Shown: positions 22,758 to 30,654, counted from the stretch's first letter. The stretch is DNA of 35,762 nucleotides from Actinomycetota bacterium (GCA_004366385.1 SIRU01000021.1:1-35762), one strand, 5' to 3'. The notes: generated by a model from the sequence alone, not told the origin. Program-made: numbers and translations.

Positions 22758-24040
22758 CGCCGCTCCACGAGTCTCGACTTGTACTCGCTCCGCTGCAAGG
22801 CCCCCCACTCCACGAGCTCGACCTCCGTCTGCACCACCAGCACGTCCCGAAGCCTGTCACGGATCGTGTCCGCGAGCGCCGCTTCCGCCGTCGCGCCCTG
22901 CGCGAGCTCGACGGCGACCGGCAGCGGCGGCTCCTGCTTCACGCCCGCGCGCGCGGTCCTGACGAGGATGTTCCCGCTCACGGCCGGCGCGAACCCTCCC
23001 ACGACCTCGCGCACCGCCGACGGGAAGACGTTGACGCCGCGCACGATCAGCATGTCGTCGGTGCGGCCGAGGCAGCGGACGCGGGGCCCCGTGCGGCCGC
23101 ACGCGCACGGGCTCGTGCGGACGACGACGTGGTCGCGCGTGCGGAACCGCAGGAGCGGGGCCGCGCGGTGGCGCAGGTGCGTGAGCACGAGCTCGCCCTC
23201 GGCGCCGTCCTCGAGCGGGAGCGCCTCGCCGCTCTCCGGGTCGATCAGCTCGGGGTGGACGAAGCCGCGCGCGCCGAGGTGCATCCCGTCCTGCTCCTCG
23301 CACTCGCCCCACAGCGAGATGCCGATGTCGCCGATCCCCATCGCCTCGGTCACGCGCGCGCCCCAGCCCGCCTCGAGCCGTGCGCGGAAGGCCGGCTCGC
23401 CGCCACCGGGCTCGCCGGCGACGAGGACGCGCTCCACGGACGACGCGGCGAGGTCGAGGCCCCGCTCGTGCGCGCGCTCGATCAGGTGCGCGGCGTACGA
23501 GGGCGTGCAGACGATCGCCTCCGGCTCGAGCAGCTCGATCGAGAGCAGCACGCGCTCGGTGTTGCCGGTGCCGACCGGGACGTGGGTGAGCCCGAGCCGG
23601 TCGAAGGACGCGAGCGCCGCGCCCGCGACGAACGGGCCGGCGTTGTACGTCGTCACGATCCGCTGGCCGGCCTCGACCCCGGAGGCGGCGTAGCTCCGCG
23701 CCGAGCCCTCGACCCAGTTCTCGAGGTCGCCGGCAGTGAGGGGGACGAAGCTGGGGGTCCCGGTCGTGCCGCTCGTCGAGTAGATGCGGGTGATCTCGTC
23801 GCTGGTCGCGCACAGGTGCGAGCCGACCGGGTTCTCGCGCGTCACCGTCTCGCGCAGCTCGCGCTTGTCGGTCAGCGGCAGGCGCGCGATGTCGCCGAGC
23901 TCGCCCGGCTCGAGCCCGCGCAGCTTCTCGCGGTAGAGCGGCGAGCGCTCGAGCAGGTACGCGAGCTGCTCGCGATACGCGACCGCGTCGAGCGCGAGCT
24001 GCTCGGCCCAGGGGCGGGTCTCGGCCTCAGTCGGCGGCAT
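22754..24040 (-). CDS. PaaK-like acyl/aryl-CoA ligase (AMP-forming)
   Basis: The 428-residue enzyme belongs to the phenylacetate-CoA ligase group. The ATP-binding loop YSTSGTTGTPS (87-97), EAMGIGDIG, the adenylate-binding RTRDHVVV, and the hinge/lysine region LGRTDDMLIVRGVNVFP are present, as is a CACGRTGPR cysteine motif typical of PaaK. It should activate a carboxylic acid, possibly aromatic, to its CoA thioester. Its start overlaps the citryl-CoA lyase-like gene by 14 bases and its stop overlaps the VOC gene, so the three genes are one operon. Confidence 0.88.
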   Translation of the reverse strand: MPPTEAETRPWAEQLALDAVAYREQLAYLLERSPLYREKLRGLEPGELGDIARLPLTDKRELRETVTRENPVGSHLCATSDEITRIYSTSGTTGTPSFVPLTAGDLENWVEGSARSYAASGVEAGQRIVTTYNAGPFVAGAALASFDRLGLTHVPVGTGNTERVLLSIELLEPEAIVCTPSYAAHLIERAHERGLDLAASSVERVLVAGEPGGGEPAFRARLEAGWGARVTEAMGIGDIGISLWGECEEQDGMHLGARGFVHPELIDPESGEALPLEDGAEGELVLTHLRHRAAPLLRFRTRDHVVVRTSPCACGRTGPRVRCLGRTDDMLIVRGVNVFPSAVREVVGGFAPAVSGNILVRTARAGVKQEPPLPVAVELAQGATAEAALADTIRDRLRDVLVVQTEVELVEWGALQRSEYKSRLVERR

Positions 24041-24794
24041 CCGGCTCGTACGTGACCGCCTCCTCCGCCGCCCCGGCGAGGAGGAAGCCGAGCGGGCGCT
24101 CCTGCTCCTCGGCGAGGTGCGCGAGCAGGCTCGCGACGCGCGCGAGGATCGGGACCGCCTTCACGGCATGGCTCGGGAAGCCGAGGTCGAGGAGGACGGC
24201 GGCGATCGCCATCGACACGTTGAGGGGCAGGGGCTTGCCCCACACCTCGGCGGCCGCCTCGCGGAAGTCGCGGGCGAGCGCGACGTGCGCGCTGCTGACG
24301 CCGCGCTCGTCGGCGAGCTCGAGGATCCGCTCCGCGCGCGGGTCGACCGGACGGTGCACCGGATGGCCGAAGCCGGGGAGCTTCTCGCCCGCGGCCTGCA
24401 GCTCGCGCGCGAGCTCCACGGCCGGCGTGCCCGTCTCGCGCGCCCGCTCGAGCAGCCGCGCGCACTCCTCGGTCGTCCCGAGCACGACCGGCCCCGCACC
24501 GAGGATCCCCGCGGCGACCGCCCCCTGCACCGACCCGGGATCCGCCGCAAGCGTCATCCGGGCCGCCACGTTCGTCGGCATCAGCCCGTGCTCCGCGATC
24601 GAGACGAGCAGCAGGTCGAGGAAGAAGCGCTGCTCCTCGGTCGGCTCCTCGCCGGTCAGGAGCAGGTGGAAGTACCCGGTGAAGGTGAGGCGTCCCATGA
24701 GGTCGCCGGTCAGGTCGCGCCCGCGCACCTCGACCCGGTCGGGATAGGCCTGCGCGATGCGGGTCACGGGCGGCCCGCTCTTCCCGATCTGCAT
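24027..24794 (-). CDS. Citryl-CoA lyase-like short citrate synthase homologue
   Basis: The 255-residue protein is a short member of the citrate synthase superfamily, usually named citryl-CoA lyase. Two active-site histidines can be placed (His69 in AEHG, His144 in GFGHPVH followed by DPRA), but the aspartate normally in the NVD motif is serine here (Asn192-Val193-Ser194 in LPLNVSMAIAAVL). Reaction: by family, aldol cleavage or formation of a citrate-like CoA ester; the change makes activity uncertain. First gene of the operon with the PaaK-like ligase. ATG lies six bases behind TACAGT with no ribosome site. Confidence 0.8.
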   Translation of the reverse strand: MQIGKSGPPVTRIAQAYPDRVEVRGRDLTGDLMGRLTFTGYFHLLLTGEEPTEEQRFFLDLLLVSIAEHGLMPTNVAARMTLAADPGSVQGAVAAGILGAGPVVLGTTEECARLLERARETGTPAVELARELQAAGEKLPGFGHPVHRPVDPRAERILELADERGVSSAHVALARDFREAAAEVWGKPLPLNVSMAIAAVLLDLGFPSHAVKAVPILARVASLLAHLAEEQERPLGFLLAGAAEEAVTYEPDAAD

Positions 24795-24800
24795 GCGGCG

Positions 24801-24806
24801 ACTGTA
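24801..24806 (-). promoter_or_regulatory. -10 box TACAGT of the citryl-CoA lyase/PaaK/VOC operon
   Basis: TACAGT, six bases, then ATG on the minus strand; same geometry as other apparent leaderless starts here. Confidence 0.5.
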
Positions 24807-24821
24807 GACGGCGGCCCGCGC

Positions 24822-26129
24822 CTACGCCTCGGCGTGCGCGACCGTGGTCGGCGCGCACGGGTGCGGCTCCTCGACGTGCAGCTCGGGCTCCGCGGGCACG
24901 GCCGTCACGTCGGCGGGCGCGTTCTGCTTCCGCGACAGCGCGTACAGCGGCGCGGCGAGCGCCGAGATCCCCGCCCCGATCACGTACGACGTCCCGTAGC
25001 CCCACACGTCGGCGGCGCGGCCGAGGGCGGGCTGCGCCCACACGCCGCCGGTCGAGCCCATCATCGAGTCGAACGAGAGGATCGTCGCCCGCTGCCGCGA
25101 CGGGATGAGGCCGTTCAGGTAGCTCTGGCGGATCGGCATCGAGGCGGCGAAGAGCAGGCCCCAGAACGCGATCAGCCCGATCGCCGGCCAGAAGCTGTCC
25201 ACGAAGCCGATCAGCCCGAGCGAGACCGCGCTCAGGATCGAGATCGCGATCAGCCCCGAGGTGCGGCGCCGGAAGAGCCTGCGAATCCACGGCGCCGCCA
25301 GCCCGCCGACGATCTGCGCGCCCGCGACCAGCGCAGCCACCAGCCCGGCCACCTGGTACGCCTCCGGGTCGCCGTACAGCTCGAGCAGGTACGGCTGGAG
25401 CGCGTAGAACGCGTAGATCCCGACGCCGCCGGTGACGAAGGCCTGCACCATCAGCCACTTCACCGCGGGCACGCGCAGCCCGTGCTCGACCGACGCGGAG
25501 GTGATCCTCCCCATCTCCTGGAGCGGGCCGCCGCCCCTCTCGGGCGTGAACCCGAGGTCGCGCATCAGCCGCCACGCGAGGGCGAACATCACGACGAGGA
25601 TCACGGCGCGGAGCACGAACGGGACGCCGAGGCTCGTCTGCGTCGCGATGAAGCCGCCCGCGACCGAGCCCGTGAGCATCCCGACGCCCGTGACCACCTG
25701 CCCGCGCGCGAAGATCGGCTCCAGCGCGCCCGTGAAGCCGGTCGAGGCCAGCGCGTCGACGAGCCACGCCTCGACGGCGCCGGAGAAGAACGTGAACCCG
25801 AAGCCGATGAGCAGGGACGCGATCGCCCACTGCCAGAACGGCGCCTCCAGCCGCCACAGCAGCACGTACAGGAGCGTCGAGGCGGCGAGGGTGAGCGTCC
25901 CGGCGAGGTACGAGGCGCGGCGGCCGACCGTGTCCGCGACGACGCCGGTCGGCACCTCGAACAGCACCATCCCCGCGGTGAAGAATGCGTTCGCCGCGAA
26001 GGCCTCGAGGTTCGAGAGCCCGGCGTCGAGCAGGAAGATCGTGTTGATCCCCCAGATCAGCGACGCCGCGAGCGTGTTCCCGAGCAGGAGCGTGAGGTAT
26101 GTGCGGCGGACGGACGTCGGGGTCGCCAT
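24822..26129 (-). CDS. MFS transporter
   Basis: The 435-residue protein has about twelve hydrophobic helices and the MFS signature after helix 2 (GVVADTVGRRASYLAG, residues about 62-77). The central cytosolic loop (about 193-215) is charged, and the C-terminal tail of some 30 residues is Pro/Glu/His-rich. It looks like a drug or metabolite exporter of the DHA type, but no substrate can be inferred. ATG at 26129 lies nine bases behind a TACGTT. It is on the same strand as the operon that follows 27 bases later, which has its own promoter box. Confidence 0.88.
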   Translation of the reverse strand: MATPTSVRRTYLTLLLGNTLAASLIWGINTIFLLDAGLSNLEAFAANAFFTAGMVLFEVPTGVVADTVGRRASYLAGTLTLAASTLLYVLLWRLEAPFWQWAIASLLIGFGFTFFSGAVEAWLVDALASTGFTGALEPIFARGQVVTGVGMLTGSVAGGFIATQTSLGVPFVLRAVILVVMFALAWRLMRDLGFTPERGGGPLQEMGRITSASVEHGLRVPAVKWLMVQAFVTGGVGIYAFYALQPYLLELYGDPEAYQVAGLVAALVAGAQIVGGLAAPWIRRLFRRRTSGLIAISILSAVSLGLIGFVDSFWPAIGLIAFWGLLFAASMPIRQSYLNGLIPSRQRATILSFDSMMGSTGGVWAQPALGRAADVWGYGTSYVIGAGISALAAPLYALSRKQNAPADVTAVPAEPELHVEEPHPCAPTTVAHAEA

Positions 26130-26180
26130 GCGTGGGGGAACGTACCGCCGCCCACCGGGAGTCCCGAGCCGGGCCGCGGG

Positions 26181-27206
26181 TCAGAGCTCGCCGCGGACGA
26201 TCTCCGCACCCGCGACCAGCGCCTCGAGCTTCGCGAAGGCCAGCTCGCGCGAGAGGTACTTCATCCCGCAGTCGGGCGCGGCGACGAGGCGCTCGGGCGG
26301 GACGACGTCGAGCGCGCGCCGCAACCGGCCTGCGACGACCCCGGGCGTCTCCGCCTCCGCCGAGCCGAGGTCGAGCACGCCGAGGAGGATCACCTTGTCC
26401 GGCACCTCGCGCAGCACCGCGGGATCGAGCCCCGGCTGCGCGGCCTCGAGCGAGAGGTGCGTCGCGGCGCACTCGTTCAGCTCGCGCAGGAACGGATAGC
26501 CGGAGAGCCGGTCGTGGACGATGTGCGCGTACCCGAAGCAGGTGTGGAGGACCGTGTCGCCCTCGATCCCGGCGAGCGCGCGGTCGATCGCCTCGAGCGC
26601 GTACTCGCGAGCCGGCTCCGGCCGCGCTTGGAGGTACGGCTCGTCGATCTGGACGACGTCCGCGCCCGCGGCCTTGAGGTCGCGGAGCTCCTCGTTCACG
26701 GCCTCCGCGTACGCGAGCGCCAGCTCCCGCCCGCTCCCGTAGAAGTCGTCCTGCGCCTGCTGCGCCATCGTGAACGGGCCGGGAACGGTGATCTTGATCC
26801 GGCGGTCGGTGAGCGAGCGCAGGAGCTCGACGTCGCGCACCTCGACCGGCCGAGCGCGGCGGATCGGGCCGACGACGCGCGGGACGGGGTTCTCGTGCCC
26901 GGTGCGATCGAGCGCGACGCCGGGGTCGTCGAGGTCGACCCCGTCGAGCGCGGTCGCGAAGCGGTTCGAGTAGCTCTCGCGCCGCATCTCGCCGTCCGTG
27001 ACGATGTCGACCCCGGCGCGCTCCATGTCCGCGACGGCGAGCCGCGTCGCGTCGTCCTGCGCCTCCTCGAGCCACGGCTCGGGCACGCGCCAGAGCTCCT
27101 GCGCCCGCACGCGCGGCGGCAGCCGCTCCCCGAGCCGCTCGCGGTCGATCAGCCAGGCGGGCTGCGGCCAGCTGCCGACGACGGAGGTGAGGAGGAGGTC
27201 GGCCAC
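26181..27206 (-). CDS. MetE-core cobalamin-independent methionine synthase-like protein
   Basis: The 341-residue protein is the catalytic (C-terminal) barrel of MetE without the N-terminal half. Zinc ligands are visible: His221 and Cys223 (HTCFGYAH), a glutamate in THLSLE (Glu254) and Cys313 (PDCGMKYL). The IDEP motif (188-190 region) is also kept. Short core-MetE enzymes can use methyl-cobamide proteins or other donors instead of methylfolate; the donor here is unknown. Its GTG start lies six bases behind TAGACT, and an inverted repeat covers that promoter. Another methionine-forming enzyme (homocysteine methyltransferase fusion) is in this window. Confidence 0.85.
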   Translation of the reverse strand: MADLLLTSVVGSWPQPAWLIDRERLGERLPPRVRAQELWRVPEPWLEEAQDDATRLAVADMERAGVDIVTDGEMRRESYSNRFATALDGVDLDDPGVALDRTGHENPVPRVVGPIRRARPVEVRDVELLRSLTDRRIKITVPGPFTMAQQAQDDFYGSGRELALAYAEAVNEELRDLKAAGADVVQIDEPYLQARPEPAREYALEAIDRALAGIEGDTVLHTCFGYAHIVHDRLSGYPFLRELNECAATHLSLEAAQPGLDPAVLREVPDKVILLGVLDLGSAEAETPGVVAGRLRRALDVVPPERLVAAPDCGMKYLSRELAFAKLEALVAGAEIVRGEL

Positions 27207-27207
27207 G

Positions 27208-27235
27208 GGCCGAGTCTAGGCGCGACGACTCGGCC
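27208..27235 (-). terminator. Inverted repeat after the lone receiver gene, spanning the MetE-like promoter
   Basis: GGCCGAGT (27208-27215) and ACTCGGCC (27228-27235) are a perfect eight-base inverted repeat. It lies 16 bases after the receiver stop and could end that transcript, but one arm contains part of the TAGACT box of the next gene, so it could equally be an operator. Confidence 0.45.
27213..27218 (-). promoter_or_regulatory. -10 box TAGACT of the MetE-like gene
   Basis: TAGACT, six bases, then the GTG start at 27206; no Shine-Dalgarno site. Confidence 0.5.
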
Positions 27236-27250
27236 GCTCGGGTCGGGGCG

Positions 27251-27706
27251 TCAGGCGGCGGCGGGCCGTTCGGTCAGGAGACGGTCGCGGACGAGCTCGA
27301 GCAGCTCGTCGAAGGAGAACGGCTTGGCGACGAAACCGTCGGCGCCGCCCGGCTCCTCCATCAGATCGCGAGCAGCGCGGCCCGCGGTCAGCATGACCAC
27401 CGGGAGCCGGCTGCTGTACTCGCGGAGCTCGCGCAGCACGTCGAGGGCGCTCATGTCCGGGAGGCCCGAGTCGAGGAGCACGAGGTCGAAGCGACCCGTG
27501 ACCGCGAGCGCCAGCGCATCCTCACCGGTGTCCGCGACCTCGGTCGTGAAGCCGCTCGCGCCGAGCCCCCGCTGGAGGAACGACGAGATCCGCGGCTCGT
27601 CCTCGACGACGAGGATCCGGCCGAGCGGGGCGGCGGCGACGACACGACGCCGCGCCGTCCAGGCCTCGGGAGCCGACCACCGTCGCGTGTCGAGTGCGAT
27701 CGCCAC
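27251..27706 (-). CDS. Single-domain response-regulator receiver
   Basis: The 151-residue product has a basic 28-residue lead and one receiver domain with intact phosphorylation residues: acidic pair in VVEDE (Glu35, Asp36), Asp79 in LLDSGLPD, Thr107 and Lys128. No output domain follows. It resembles the receiver of the OmpR-type regulator next door (SSFLQRGLGASGFTTEV is shared almost exactly), so it likely arose by partial duplication and could compete for or buffer phosphate from the same kinase. The GTG start is the best available but has a weak site. A triple 11-bp-spaced repeat lies upstream. Confidence 0.85.
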   Translation of the reverse strand: MAIALDTRRWSAPEAWTARRRVVAAAPLGRILVVEDEPRISSFLQRGLGASGFTTEVADTGEDALALAVTGRFDLVLLDSGLPDMSALDVLRELREYSSRLPVVMLTAGRAARDLMEEPGGADGFVAKPFSFDELLELVRDRLLTERPAAA

Positions 27707-27730
27707 GGCCGCGAGGTTCGCAAACGAATA

Positions 27731-27757
27731 CGAGAAGACGGTGAGAACTGGGTGAGA
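27731..27757 (-). promoter_or_regulatory. OmpR-type triple direct repeat upstream of the lone receiver
   Basis: On the minus strand TCTCA (27757-27753), TCTCA (27746-27742) and TCTCG (27735-27731) repeat at exact 11-base intervals. This is the usual form of PhoB/OmpR-family binding sites. The same word occurs at two other promoters of the locus. Confidence 0.6.
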
Positions 27758-27785
27758 CTTGCCTCACCCTTGCACGGGCGCGTGG

Positions 27786-28466
27786 TCAGGCTGCTGCGAC
27801 CCTGCCGCCCTTCTCGAGCCGGTAGCCCATCCCGCGCACGCTCGCGATCCGCTCCTTGCCGAGCTTCTTGCGCAGGTAGCCGACGTACACGTCGACGATG
27901 TTGGAGCCGGGGTCGAACGCGTAGCCCCAGACGAGGTCGAGGAGCTGCTCGCGGCTCAGCACCTGGCCCGGATGCCGGAAGAACGCCTCGGCCATCGCGA
28001 ACTCGCGCGCGCTCAGGTCGATCGCCTCGCTTCCGACGAGCACCTGCTTCGCCCGCAGGTCGAGCCGCATGTCGCCGACGCGGATCGACTTCACGGCGGC
28101 GTTCCGCTCGCTCTTGAGCCGGACGCGCACGCGCGCGAGCAGCTCCTGGAAGCGGAACGGCTTCGTGATGTAGTCGTCCGCGCCGCCCTCGAAGCCGGCC
28201 ACCGTGTCGCGCACGTTCTCGCGCGCGGTGAGGATCACCACGGGAAGCTCCTCGTTCTCCTCCCGCAGCCTGCGCAGCACCTCGAAGCCGTCCATCCCGG
28301 GAAGCCCGATGTCGAGGATCACGAGATCGAAGCGGCCGGAGAGCGCGAGCTCGAGCGCGGCGTCCCCCGACACCGCGACCTCGGTCGTGAACCCGCTCGC
28401 GGTCAGCCCGCGCTGGAGGAACGACGAGATCCGCTCCTCGTCCTCGGCGATCAGGATGGTGCTCAT
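27786..28466 (-). CDS. OmpR/PhoB-family response regulator
   Basis: The 226-residue regulator has a receiver (1-120) with Glu8-Asp9, phospho-acceptor Asp52 (LDIGLPGMDG), Thr80 and Lys102, and a winged-helix DNA-binding domain (about 125-220) ending in the typical VDVYVGYLRKKLG and VRGMGYRLEK. Its ATG overlaps the stop of the histidine kinase gene (ATGA), so the pair is translated together. It should bind the 11-bp-spaced TCTCA repeats found at three promoters nearby, including that of its own operon. Confidence 0.93.
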   Translation of the reverse strand: MSTILIAEDEERISSFLQRGLTASGFTTEVAVSGDAALELALSGRFDLVILDIGLPGMDGFEVLRRLREENEELPVVILTARENVRDTVAGFEGGADDYITKPFRFQELLARVRVRLKSERNAAVKSIRVGDMRLDLRAKQVLVGSEAIDLSAREFAMAEAFFRHPGQVLSREQLLDLVWGYAFDPGSNIVDVYVGYLRKKLGKERIASVRGMGYRLEKGGRVAAA

Positions 28467-29965
28467 ACCAGCTCCTCTCCCCGCTGCTGGTCGACTGGTA
28501 TCACGATAGTGAACGTCGAGCCGCGACCGAGCTCGCTCTCCACCTCGGCACGGCCTCCGTGCGCTTCCGCGATCGCCTTCACGATCGCCAGCCCGAGGCC
28601 CGAGCCGACCGTGCGGCGCCCGTCGCCTCCGCGCCGGAAGCGCTCGAAGATCCGCTCGCGGTCCTCGGGCGCGATCCCCGCGCCCTCGTCGCGCACCCAG
28701 AGCCGCGCGGTGTCGCCGGCGACGCTCGAGCCGATCCGGATCGGCCCGTCCTCGCCGCTGTGCCTCGCCGCGTTCTCGGCGAGCTGGAGCATCGCCTCGG
28801 TCAGCCGCTGGCGGTCGCCCACGACGAGACCCTGGCCGCGGCTCTCGACGATCCACTCCCGGGGCGCGAGCGCCGAGGCCTTCGACGCCAGCTCGTCCGT
28901 CAGCGCTCCGACGTCGACGGTGTCGAGCTGGAGGAAGTCTGGCTGCTCGCGCTTCGCGAGGAGCAGGAGGTCGTGGACGATCCGGCTCATCCGCTCGAGC
29001 TCGTCGGTGAGTAGGTCGACCGTCTCCTGGCGCTCGACCGGGTCGTCGGGCAGGAGCTCGAGGTTGCCGAGGACGATGGTCAGCGGCGTGCGCAGCTCGT
29101 GGCCTGCGTCGTCGAGGAACTGCCGCTGCTCCTGGAACGCGCGCTCGAGGCGCTCGAGCATCTCGTTGAAGGTCGCCGCCTGCTGCGCAACCTCGTCGCG
29201 GCCCTCGACCGGAATGCGCCGGCTGAGGTCGGTCTCGGAGATCGTGCGCGCGGTCGTCGTCAGCCGGGTGACGGGATCGACGACGCGGTCCGCCAGCCGC
29301 CAGGCGAGGAGCGAGCCGAGGAGGAGGACGCCGAGCCCGACCATCCCGGCCGCGAACACGGTCGCGTCGTAGTCGTCCTGGAGCAGGTCGCGGAAGGTCG
29401 CGGCGACGAAGACAGCCTCGGGGCGGCCGCCGATCGTGATCGGCACGGCGAGGTACTCGACCCGGCCGGCCGGCGTCGAGACGTGGCCCCGCCGCACCTG
29501 CGTCAGCCCGCTCCAGCGCGCGACGAGCTCGGGGTCGAGATCGAGGCGGTACGGGACGACAGGCTCGCTCCGCTTGTACGGCTTCCCCTTGACGAAGGCG
29601 ATCATCGCCTCGTTCCGAGAGGGGACGTTCCGCTCGAAGTACACGTCGAAGATCCGCTTGACGTCCATGGCGAACGGCTTCCCGGTACGCGGGTCGGTGC
29701 CGGCGACGAGGCGGCGCAGCTCCTGGGACTCCTGGCTGAGCTCGGCGTCGATCCGGTTGTCGAGCCGGATGTCGAGCACCGTCGTCGTCACCGCGACGAA
29801 GAGGATCGTGGCGACCGCGAGCAGCCCGATGACGTACGCGACGATCCGCGCCCGCAGGCTCCACGGGAACGCGAGCGCGCGCTCTCGGGCGGAGCGCATG
29901 CGCTCCGACAGCGTCCGGCTCTCGCGTGGTGCCTCGGTCCGCTCCACGTCCGCAAGATTGCCCAC
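28463..29965 (-). CDS. Sensor histidine kinase, partner of the OmpR-type regulator
   Basis: With a GTG start at 29965 the kinase has 500 residues: helix about 40-62, an extracytoplasmic sensor of about 140 residues, helix about 202-223, HAMP (224-275), H-box DDAGHELRTPL with His289, N-box around Asn398 (LAENAARHSG), G1 DEGAGI and G2 GSGLGLAIV. The open frame continues to a TTG at 29992, but TACCGT followed by six bases leads exactly to the GTG at 29965, matching other leaderless starts here, so I prefer that start; a further GTG is at 29947. Operator repeats lie just upstream. Signal sensed is unknown; the sensor loop is charged and without cysteines. Confidence 0.9.
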   Translation of the reverse strand: MGNLADVERTEAPRESRTLSERMRSARERALAFPWSLRARIVAYVIGLLAVATILFVAVTTTVLDIRLDNRIDAELSQESQELRRLVAGTDPRTGKPFAMDVKRIFDVYFERNVPSRNEAMIAFVKGKPYKRSEPVVPYRLDLDPELVARWSGLTQVRRGHVSTPAGRVEYLAVPITIGGRPEAVFVAATFRDLLQDDYDATVFAAGMVGLGVLLLGSLLAWRLADRVVDPVTRLTTTARTISETDLSRRIPVEGRDEVAQQAATFNEMLERLERAFQEQRQFLDDAGHELRTPLTIVLGNLELLPDDPVERQETVDLLTDELERMSRIVHDLLLLAKREQPDFLQLDTVDVGALTDELASKASALAPREWIVESRGQGLVVGDRQRLTEAMLQLAENAARHSGEDGPIRIGSSVAGDTARLWVRDEGAGIAPEDRERIFERFRRGGDGRRTVGSGLGLAIVKAIAEAHGGRAEVESELGRGSTFTIVIPVDQQRGEELV

Positions 29966-29971
29966 TCGGCC

Positions 29972-29977
29972 ACGGTA
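29972..29977 (-). promoter_or_regulatory. -10 box TACCGT of the kinase-regulator operon
   Basis: TACCGT, six bases, then the GTG at 29965. The regulator repeats at 30000-30015 end 22 bases upstream of it, suiting an activator next to RNA polymerase. Confidence 0.5.
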
Positions 29978-29999
29978 GTGCTGGGTGGCCAAGGAAAGA

Positions 30000-30015
30000 T
30001 GAGACGCGGGTGAGA
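30000..30015 (-). promoter_or_regulatory. OmpR-type direct repeat upstream of the kinase gene
   Basis: On the minus strand TCTCA (30015-30011) and TCTCA (30004-30000) are 11 bases apart. The sequence around the pair, GTCTCACCC-N3-TCTCA, is nearly the same as at the lone receiver promoter. Confidence 0.6.
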
Positions 30016-30089
30016 CCTCCTCTCATGCGCGCGGCCCGTCTCGCTCAACCACGCCGATCGCCCCCGCCCCTCCGCCGGATGAGAGCGCT

Positions 30090-30116
30090 TCTCAGCCTGC
30101 TTTCACCGCAGCTTCA
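30090..30116 (+). promoter_or_regulatory. OmpR-type triple direct repeat upstream of the acidic protein gene
   Basis: TCTCA (30090), TTTCA (30101) and CTTCA (30112) follow each other at exact 11-base steps on the plus strand, ending 54 bases before the ATG of the acidic secreted protein. Confidence 0.55.
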
Positions 30117-30170
30117 CCCGGCGGCGCGATGGTGTGCCCCGAAGCGAACGGCGAAGGGAGGACACGAGAC

Positions 30171-30581
30171 ATGGGCGTTGGCAAGGTTGCAGTTCTGATT
30201 CTGGCGCTGTCGATCGGCGCCTTCGGCCTCGGAGCGGCGCTCGCGGACTCCCGCAGCGCCGATCCCGGCGACCAGATCGAGCTCGAGCAGGTGCGCAAGA
30301 ACGAGCTCGACGACGAGGTGGAGGTCGCCGAAGAGGACGACCGGGGAGACGGAGACGACACGCCTGGTGACGACGGCACGAACGGCGGCGACAACACCGT
30401 CGCACCCGCAGGCGCCGGAGGCGCCAAGGCGGGCGGCGACGGCGACGACACCGCCGGCGACGACGGCACGGGCGGCGGCGACAACACCCGCGCGGGCAAG
30501 AGCGCGGGTGGCGGCGGCGCGGGTGGAGGTGGCGGCGACGACACCGGTGGAGGCGACACCGGTGGAGGCGACGACACGTAG
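30171..30581 (+). CDS. Acidic Gly/Asp/Thr-rich exported protein
   Basis: The 136-residue product has a hydrophobic N-terminal segment (residues about 4-25, ending GAALADS) that can act as signal peptide or anchor. A strongly acidic stretch (ELEQVRKNELDDEVEVAEED) follows, and the rest is low-complexity: the block GDDT-x-GDDGT-x-GGDNT occurs twice, then glycine runs and GGGDDT/GGGDT repeats. No domain is recognisable. The Asp/Gly repeats could bind calcium loosely, which is a guess. ATG at 30171 has AGGGAGGA nine bases upstream; I prefer it to the ATG at 30129. It is divergent from the two-component operon and carries matching operator repeats. Confidence 0.7.
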   Translation: MGVGKVAVLILALSIGAFGLGAALADSRSADPGDQIELEQVRKNELDDEVEVAEEDDRGDGDDTPGDDGTNGGDNTVAPAGAGGAKAGGDGDDTAGDDGTGGGDNTRAGKSAGGGGAGGGGGDDTGGGDTGGGDDT

Positions 30582-30610
30582 CCGCGAGCCGAGTCCGAGG
30601 GGGGAGCGAG

Positions 30611-30634
30611 CGCCCGGGCCGAGAGGCCCGGGCG
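30611..30634 (+). terminator. Terminator of the acidic protein gene
   Basis: CGCCCGGGCC and GGCCCGGGCG form a perfect ten-base stem with a GAGA tetraloop, followed by a TTTC, 29 bases after the stop codon. Confidence 0.65.
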
Positions 30635-30654
30635 CGCTCGTTTCGGGGAGCACA

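Noticed and set aside
24117-27755. 1212-codon plus-strand frame
   Set aside because: Arg/Ala/Asp/His-rich antisense of four well-supported genes; no domain and no ribosome site.
29966-29992. TTG start extending the kinase by nine residues
   Set aside because: It would lie upstream of the -10 box TACCGT, whose six-base spacing points to the GTG at 29965.
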